64,000 nucleotides of DNA, from positions 5,270,001 to 5,334,000 of the forward strand of contig NZ_OZ245846.1 of assembly GCF_965228935.1 (NCBI RefSeq), given 5' to 3'. A program made the translations under genes and the position numbers. The DNA comes from Ulvibacterium sp965228935 (GTDB lineage: Bacteria > Bacteroidota > Bacteroidia > Flavobacteriales > Flavobacteriaceae). A model generated the notes under the pieces. That model searched no databases and was not told where the DNA came from. It was given only the letters and a program-made list of their open reading frames with translations. Below are positions 60,706-64,000 of this stretch, piece by piece. Position 1 is the first letter of the stretch, and each line of letters begins with the position of its first letter.

Positions 60706-61446
60706 TTAGTGGATACGCTTCATATAATTTGTGGTAAAGTATTCCTCCGGGATGTCCATATCAAACTTCCACTGGTTGTAAGTAATCACCGTGGATTGCC
60801 CGGGTTTATCCACAGGTGTAACAGTCAATTTGGAAGGGAGTAGCTTCCCATCAAATGTCTTGACCTCCGATCCGACCATCTGATTCACTAAAAACATATC
60901 TTCATCATAATAATCCGTTTGCATCTGCATATATTCCTTTTTGTCTATCCAGATGATAATTTTTCCCCAAACAACGGCGGCCTCGGGTTTTGGGGTCAGT
61001 TCAATTTTCCAGCACGGATACCCTTCTTTCTCTTCTTTGCCAATAATCTCCTTTGTGTAATCGATTACCAATGAAGATTGTTTGATTAGATCGTCATTGG
61101 TCAGATCCGTTCCCATCCAATTTTGTAGCATCATGGAAGGTGGAAACTTTACGGTTCTCTCGAGGGTAAGAAGGTAATTCCAAACTTCTTTTTCCCGCAT
61201 TAAAAACACGGTGCCCTTTTCTTTGGCGGGACTTGTTATCACGGAAACGGAATAGTCCGAACCTCTGCTCCATCCCCTCATTTTCATTTCTTTGGACCAT
61301 TTTGGACGAATGATATCGATAGTCAGTTCCGTATAAGAGGACGTTCCCCGTAACTTGTCATCGGATTTCTTGACAATTTCATCAGCAGTTTGACCGTATG
61401 AATAGGATGTTGTTAAAAATAGTATGGTTAATATCCTCAGTTTCAT
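60706..61446 (-). CDS. LolA-like outer-membrane lipoprotein-sorting protein
   Basis: 246-aa periplasmic protein with signal peptide (ending YSYGQ). The sequence ADEIVKKSDDKLRGTSSYTELTIDIIRPKWSKEMKMRGW and GYPCWKIELTPKPEAAVVWGKIIIWIDKKEY match the COG2834-like LolA fold group (half-barrel for lipids). It differs from housekeeping LolA in length and in the KLLPSKLTVTPVDKPGQST region. Its position before LolCDE-like genes suggests it is the periplasmic carrier of this specific system. Cargo unknown. Confidence 0.85.
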   Translation of the reverse strand: MKLRILTILFLTTSYSYGQTADEIVKKSDDKLRGTSSYTELTIDIIRPKWSKEMKMRGWSRGSDYSVSVITSPAKEKGTVFLMREKEVWNYLLTLERTVKFPPSMMLQNWMGTDLTNDDLIKQSSLVIDYTKEIIGKEEKEGYPCWKIELTPKPEAAVVWGKIIIWIDKKEYMQMQTDYYDEDMFLVNQMVGSEVKTFDGKLLPSKLTVTPVDKPGQSTVITYNQWKFDMDIPEEYFTTNYMKRIH

Positions 61447-61451
61447 TTCTC

Positions 61452-62045
61452 TTATTTTTTGGGATTCATATAATCGTTTATAATATTTTCCTTGATTTTG
61501 TTCAAGGGGTAACTTTCACCAAAAATCATGTATTGAATGCCTATTCCATCCATCAAAGCCCCAAGTTTAAAAGCCTCGTTTTCCGGATTCTCATAACCTA
61601 TCCCTATAAATAGTTCTTCCAATTGTTGGGCTAGGTCCGTATATACATTGGAAATCGTTTTATGTACAGAGGGTATCGACCCTACGTGAAGGGCCAACGA
61701 TACAATAAGACTCCACAACTCCTTCTTCTCCTTTAGCACACGGAAAAATCCTTCAATGACTTCCCGAATGACCTCTTTAGGGCCCAAATCCTTTAAGTGG
61801 CCTTCGGCCAAGCCCAGTTCTGTGGCCTCTTTTAAAGCAAAGTCAACAACTGCATTCAAAAGTTGTTCCTTGTTTTCAAAATAGCTGTAAAGAAGTCCTT
61901 TCGACATCTTCACTTCTTTTGCAATATCACTTATGGAGGTATTGAAATAGCCACTTGTCGCAAATAATTGTAGGGCGCCCATAATAATCTGTTTCCTTTT
62001 TAATGCTCTATGGGCATCCAATTGTTTTTCTGTTCTAGGACTCAT
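61452..62045 (-). CDS. TetR/AcrR-family transcriptional regulator
   Basis: 197-aa repressor, first gene of the Lol-like operon (5 bp to the next). The HTH is in residues about 15-60: KRKQIIMGALQLFATSGYFNTSISDIAKEVKMSKGLLYSYFENKEQLL. The ligand-binding helical domain follows. A 16-bp dyad lies 10 bp upstream of the start, so it probably autoregulates the whole operon. The inducer is likely hydrophobic, as is common for the family and suggested by the lipid-type transporter. Confidence 0.93.
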   Translation of the reverse strand: MSPRTEKQLDAHRALKRKQIIMGALQLFATSGYFNTSISDIAKEVKMSKGLLYSYFENKEQLLNAVVDFALKEATELGLAEGHLKDLGPKEVIREVIEGFFRVLKEKKELWSLIVSLALHVGSIPSVHKTISNVYTDLAQQLEELFIGIGYENPENEAFKLGALMDGIGIQYMIFGESYPLNKIKENIINDYMNPKK

Positions 62046-62054
62046 TTTTTTAAA

Positions 62055-62070
62055 TTGAACGATTGGTCAA
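62055..62070. promoter_or_regulatory. Candidate operator of the TetR-type regulator
   Basis: TTGAACGATTGGTCAA, a 16-bp imperfect dyad (six of eight positions symmetric). It lies 10 bp before the TetR-gene start and resembles operators of TetR regulators (TTGACC/GGTCAA half-sites). Confidence 0.5.
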
Positions 62071-62280
62071 AATTAAAAAATATTTTTATCCGAAATCTAT
62101 TTTGTGAAATCTTTAACTGAAAAAAGTAATATTGCTTGCCTTCAGATCTTTTACCAATTATCTATACCGAATTTTTGTATTGCGCCAAAAAGTATCCTTT
62201 AAGTGCAATGCGTTTAAATCGTATCCATCAAAATCCAGGACAGAAAATATCGAAACGATTTTCCTATGTGGTCACTAAAC

Positions 62281-62310
62281 AAAAAAGCCTTCAAGTTTGA
62301 AGGCTTTTTT
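62281..62310. terminator. Bidirectional terminator hairpin
   Basis: AAAAAAGCCTTCAA and TTGAAGGCTTTTTT form a 14-bp stem with a 2-nt loop and T-runs on both strands. No gene clearly ends at it on either strand; the possible short minus-strand gene (62484) is 174 bp away. Confidence 0.8.
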
Positions 62311-62483
62311 GTTATTCAGAAATTTTTAGTGCTTATTTTCTGTCCGCAGTTCGTATTTGGAATTGAATACCCCTCAGGGGAAAATCCAGAATTCGGTGAA
62401 CGGATTTCTGATTACGAGCTTATTCTTCCATAAATGGAAACCCTACGAAAACAATTTGAAAAGAAAACATAAGGATATACTGT

Positions 62484-62600
62484 CTAAAACCCGTTATAGA
62501 CCATCATCTTTTTGATAAGTAATAGTACTACGGCGACGAACAGGCAACACGTAAAGGTAAACACCTTCTGTAAATTGATACGTTCTTTCATAATCAACAT
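62484..62600 (-). CDS. Possible 38-aa membrane peptide
   Basis: ATG 62600 to TAG 62484; MLIMKERINLQKVFTFTCCL then a hydrophobic segment and KKMMVYNGF. Positive flanks around one hydrophobic helix look like a small membrane protein. CAAATTTG, one mismatch from the -7 element, lies about 20 bp upstream. No homologue recognised. Confidence 0.3.
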   Translation of the reverse strand: MLIMKERINLQKVFTFTCCLFVAVVLLLIKKMMVYNGF

Positions 62601-62763
62601 GATTTGGAATACCTCAAATTTGGGGCAGTCCGGAATCATTTTTGGGATTTATCGATGTAAGAAGGGATTTTTGGTATGAAATAAGGTTATACTTCCATTG
62701 GTCGAAGTCAACATGCACATGGTCTGGGAACGGAATACTCCCGAAATTCGGATTAAATGGCCT

Positions 62764-62808
62764 TTTTTACGGACCATCGGGATGGGAAACCATGAAATTC
62801 CGTAAAAA
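62764..62808. repeat. Hairpin next to the LytTR gene end
   Basis: TTTTTACGGA (62764-62773) and TCCGTAAAAA (62799-62808) are perfect 10-bp arms. The loop contains a second small palindrome CCATCGGGATGG. It begins 5 bp after the stop of the response-regulator gene and could end that transcript, though the distal T-run is missing on the minus strand. Confidence 0.5.
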
Positions 62809-62813
62809 TTGGC

Positions 62814-63521
62814 TTATAGGGTCTTTTCCTTTAAATAGCGCCATAGTACCGTTTTATAGGTCCTTCCTATTGGGATGACCTCCCCATGTATCCATAAAGA
62901 ATCGGAATCATATTGTTCTATCCGATCCAGAGAGACCAAATATGATTTATGTACCCTAACAAAACTATCTTCGGAAAAAATTGAACTATAATACCCCAAA
63001 TTGCCCTTTACCTTGATTTTTTGGTCGTGTAGATGGATAATACAATGGTTTCGATCCCCATGCACATAACCAATATCCCGTTCATGGACTTTTCTATACA
63101 CAGCGCCTTCCTTACAAAAAAAGTACCGGTCTTTGTCAATTCCCTTGCCCACCGAAGAGGCCTTTGGCATGGATTTCATCTCCATGGCCTTACTTATGGC
63201 AGAAAGGAATCGATGATAGGGGATTGGTTTCAAGAGATAATCCACTACCCCGAGTTCAAGTGCCTCCAGGGCATATTCCTTGTAGGCCGTTGTTATGACA
63301 ATCTTAGGCGGATATTTTAAAATCCGAATAAACTGTAAGCCTTTGATGCCCGGCATTTGCATATCCAAAAACACCAAATCCACCCTTTGGGTCTGTACAT
63401 AATACAGGGCTTCGAACGCATTTTGAAAAGACCTTAGCAAGGTAAGTCCTTGCGTTTTTTTCAAATGCTTTGTCAAGACATCGATGGCCAAAGGCTCATC
63501 ATCAATAATTACGCATTGCAT
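62814..63521 (-). CDS. LytTR-family response regulator
   Basis: 235 aa. REC domain at 1-120 with acidic pocket IIDDEP, phospho-acceptor Asp at about 53 in LVFLDMQMPGIKG, the Thr in IVITTAYKEYALEALE and Lys in DYLLKPI. A LytTR DNA-binding domain covers about 135-235 (KEGAVYRKVHERDIGYVHGDRN, FVRVHKSYLVSLDRIEQYD, IPIGRTYKTVLWRYL). It overlaps the kinase gene by 20 bp. Targets unknown; LytTR proteins bind direct repeats, often upstream of cell-surface genes. Confidence 0.94.
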   Translation of the reverse strand: MQCVIIDDEPLAIDVLTKHLKKTQGLTLLRSFQNAFEALYYVQTQRVDLVFLDMQMPGIKGLQFIRILKYPPKIVITTAYKEYALEALELGVVDYLLKPIPYHRFLSAISKAMEMKSMPKASSVGKGIDKDRYFFCKEGAVYRKVHERDIGYVHGDRNHCIIHLHDQKIKVKGNLGYYSSIFSEDSFVRVHKSYLVSLDRIEQYDSDSLWIHGEVIPIGRTYKTVLWRYLKEKTL

Positions 63522-64000
63522 TGGTTTCTATGGGTATTTTTAAGTTGACAAAAAATCTATCTTTCCTATCCGTAATGGCAAGGTGGTATCTTCCCGGATA
63601 AACATGTTCCAATCGCTGTTTTACATTTTTAAGCCCAATACCATTTTCAGCTCGGTCTTCCTCGGAAAATGAGGGTTTAGAATTCTCCAGATCCAATATC
63701 AAAACATCCTTCAACAGTTCAATTTTACATCGTATCCAACACTTTTCATAATCTTTGGAAGTACCATGCTTAAACGAATTTTCAACAAACGGAAGAAGAA
63801 GCAAGGGCGGAATCTTTTTGTTAGCGGTTGTTCCTAAAATGGTATGGCTTAAATCCAGCTTGTCCCCATATCGCATTTGTTCTAAAGCCATATAGTTCCC
63901 TAAACATTCCAGGTCTTCTTCAACGTCTACCCATGTCTCTTTTGCCTCATACAGTATAAAACGCAAAATGTCCGAAAGTTTAACGACCATATCCGCCGCT
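63502..64000 (-). CDS. LytS-type histidine kinase (partial, runs off right edge)
   Basis: C-terminal part (about 166 residues) of a His_kinase-type sensor. The frame continues through base 64000, reading ADMVVKLSDILRFILYEAKE; the phospho-acceptor region and input domain are outside. The ATP-binding half is visible: LLLPFVENSFKHGTSK (N-box) and EDRAENGIGLKNVKQRLEHVY (G-box). The kinase is thus of the LytS/YehU class. It partners with the overlapping LytTR regulator gene. Confidence 0.92.
   Translation of the reverse strand, partial: AADMVVKLSDILRFILYEAKETWVDVEEDLECLGNYMALEQMRYGDKLDLSHTILGTTANKKIPPLLLLPFVENSFKHGTSKDYEKCWIRCKIELLKDVLILDLENSKPSFSEEDRAENGIGLKNVKQRLEHVYPGRYHLAITDRKDRFFVNLKIPIETNAMRNY

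Larger units (their letters stand above)
62046..62813. other. 768-bp region between the TetR gene and the LytTR gene
   Basis: No strong gene. It contains a TetR-type operator (62055-62070), a bidirectional terminator (62281-62310), a doubtful 38-codon membrane peptide on the minus strand (62600-62484) and a hairpin near the LytTR stop (62764-62808). Confidence 0.6.

Noticed and set aside
62642..62878. 78-aa plus-strand frame overlapping the LytTR gene end
   Set aside because: Overlaps the certain response-regulator gene on the opposite strand and covers the hairpin at 62764-62808.
1..64000. CRISPR arrays, insertion sequences, prophage
   Set aside because: No regularly spaced repeats, transposase or phage genes were seen. 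The only large repetition is the paralogue array at 40182-48397.

Overview
The window reads as chromosomal DNA of a marine Flavobacteriaceae bacterium (Bacteroidota). Three things point there. Promoters carry the Bacteroidota -7 element TAnnTTTG and have no Shine-Dalgarno sequences. The gene families are typical of the group: SusC/SusD, DUF4197, DUF1684, DUF3570/DUF4266, type III glutamine synthetase, BlaI/BlaR1, MnmD and LytTR two-component pairs. The protein sequences also match flavobacterial forms of housekeeping enzymes. The base composition is AT-rich and looks even; no insertion sequence, prophage or CRISPR array was seen. Genus cannot be assigned from the sequence alone.

Layout. 1-9.3 kb: end of a NatAB-type ABC exporter, grpE-dnaJ, an SDR epimerase, mnmD, ilvE, a MazG-like pyrophosphohydrolase, two small membrane proteins and crcB. 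9.4-13.9 kb: a nitrogen block with an outer-membrane protein, then glnB-amtB-porin. 14-20.5 kb: single genes including a DJ-1-like lipoprotein, an esterase, MscS, an Lrp-type regulator, purU and a DUF4197 lipoprotein. 20.9-27.7 kb: a membrane-anchored AraC regulator followed by a SusC/SusD pair, with three copies of one promoter-like module around them. 27.8-36.5 kb: small hydrolases, pyrF, prfA, a probable extracytoplasmic redox operon (Rieske, thioredoxin, ApbE, DUF4266, DUF3570) and purM. 36.7-40.1 kb: two divergent glutamine synthetases (type III and a beta-grasp type). 40.2-49.3 kb: five tandem paralogues with a carboxypeptidase-like regulatory domain, downstream of a Ca/Na antiporter. 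49.4-56.2 kb: BlaI/BlaR1, an SPFH protein, apt, tRNA-Arg and two GNAT acetyltransferases. 56.3-62.1 kb: a TetR-controlled Lol-like ABC operon. 62.8-64 kb: a LytTR response regulator and the end of its kinase.

How it fits together. The most coherent theme is nitrogen assimilation. The promoters of the 9850 outer-membrane gene, glnB-amtB-porin and glnA all have two ACCC...GGGT boxes 51-53 bp apart, and the second box starts exactly 36 bp before a TAnnTTTG element. This suggests one activator controls ammonium uptake, its outer-membrane entry and glutamine synthesis. The tandem paralogue array and the redox operon are the least understood parts. The SusCD locus has no adjacent enzyme genes, so its substrate is unknown.
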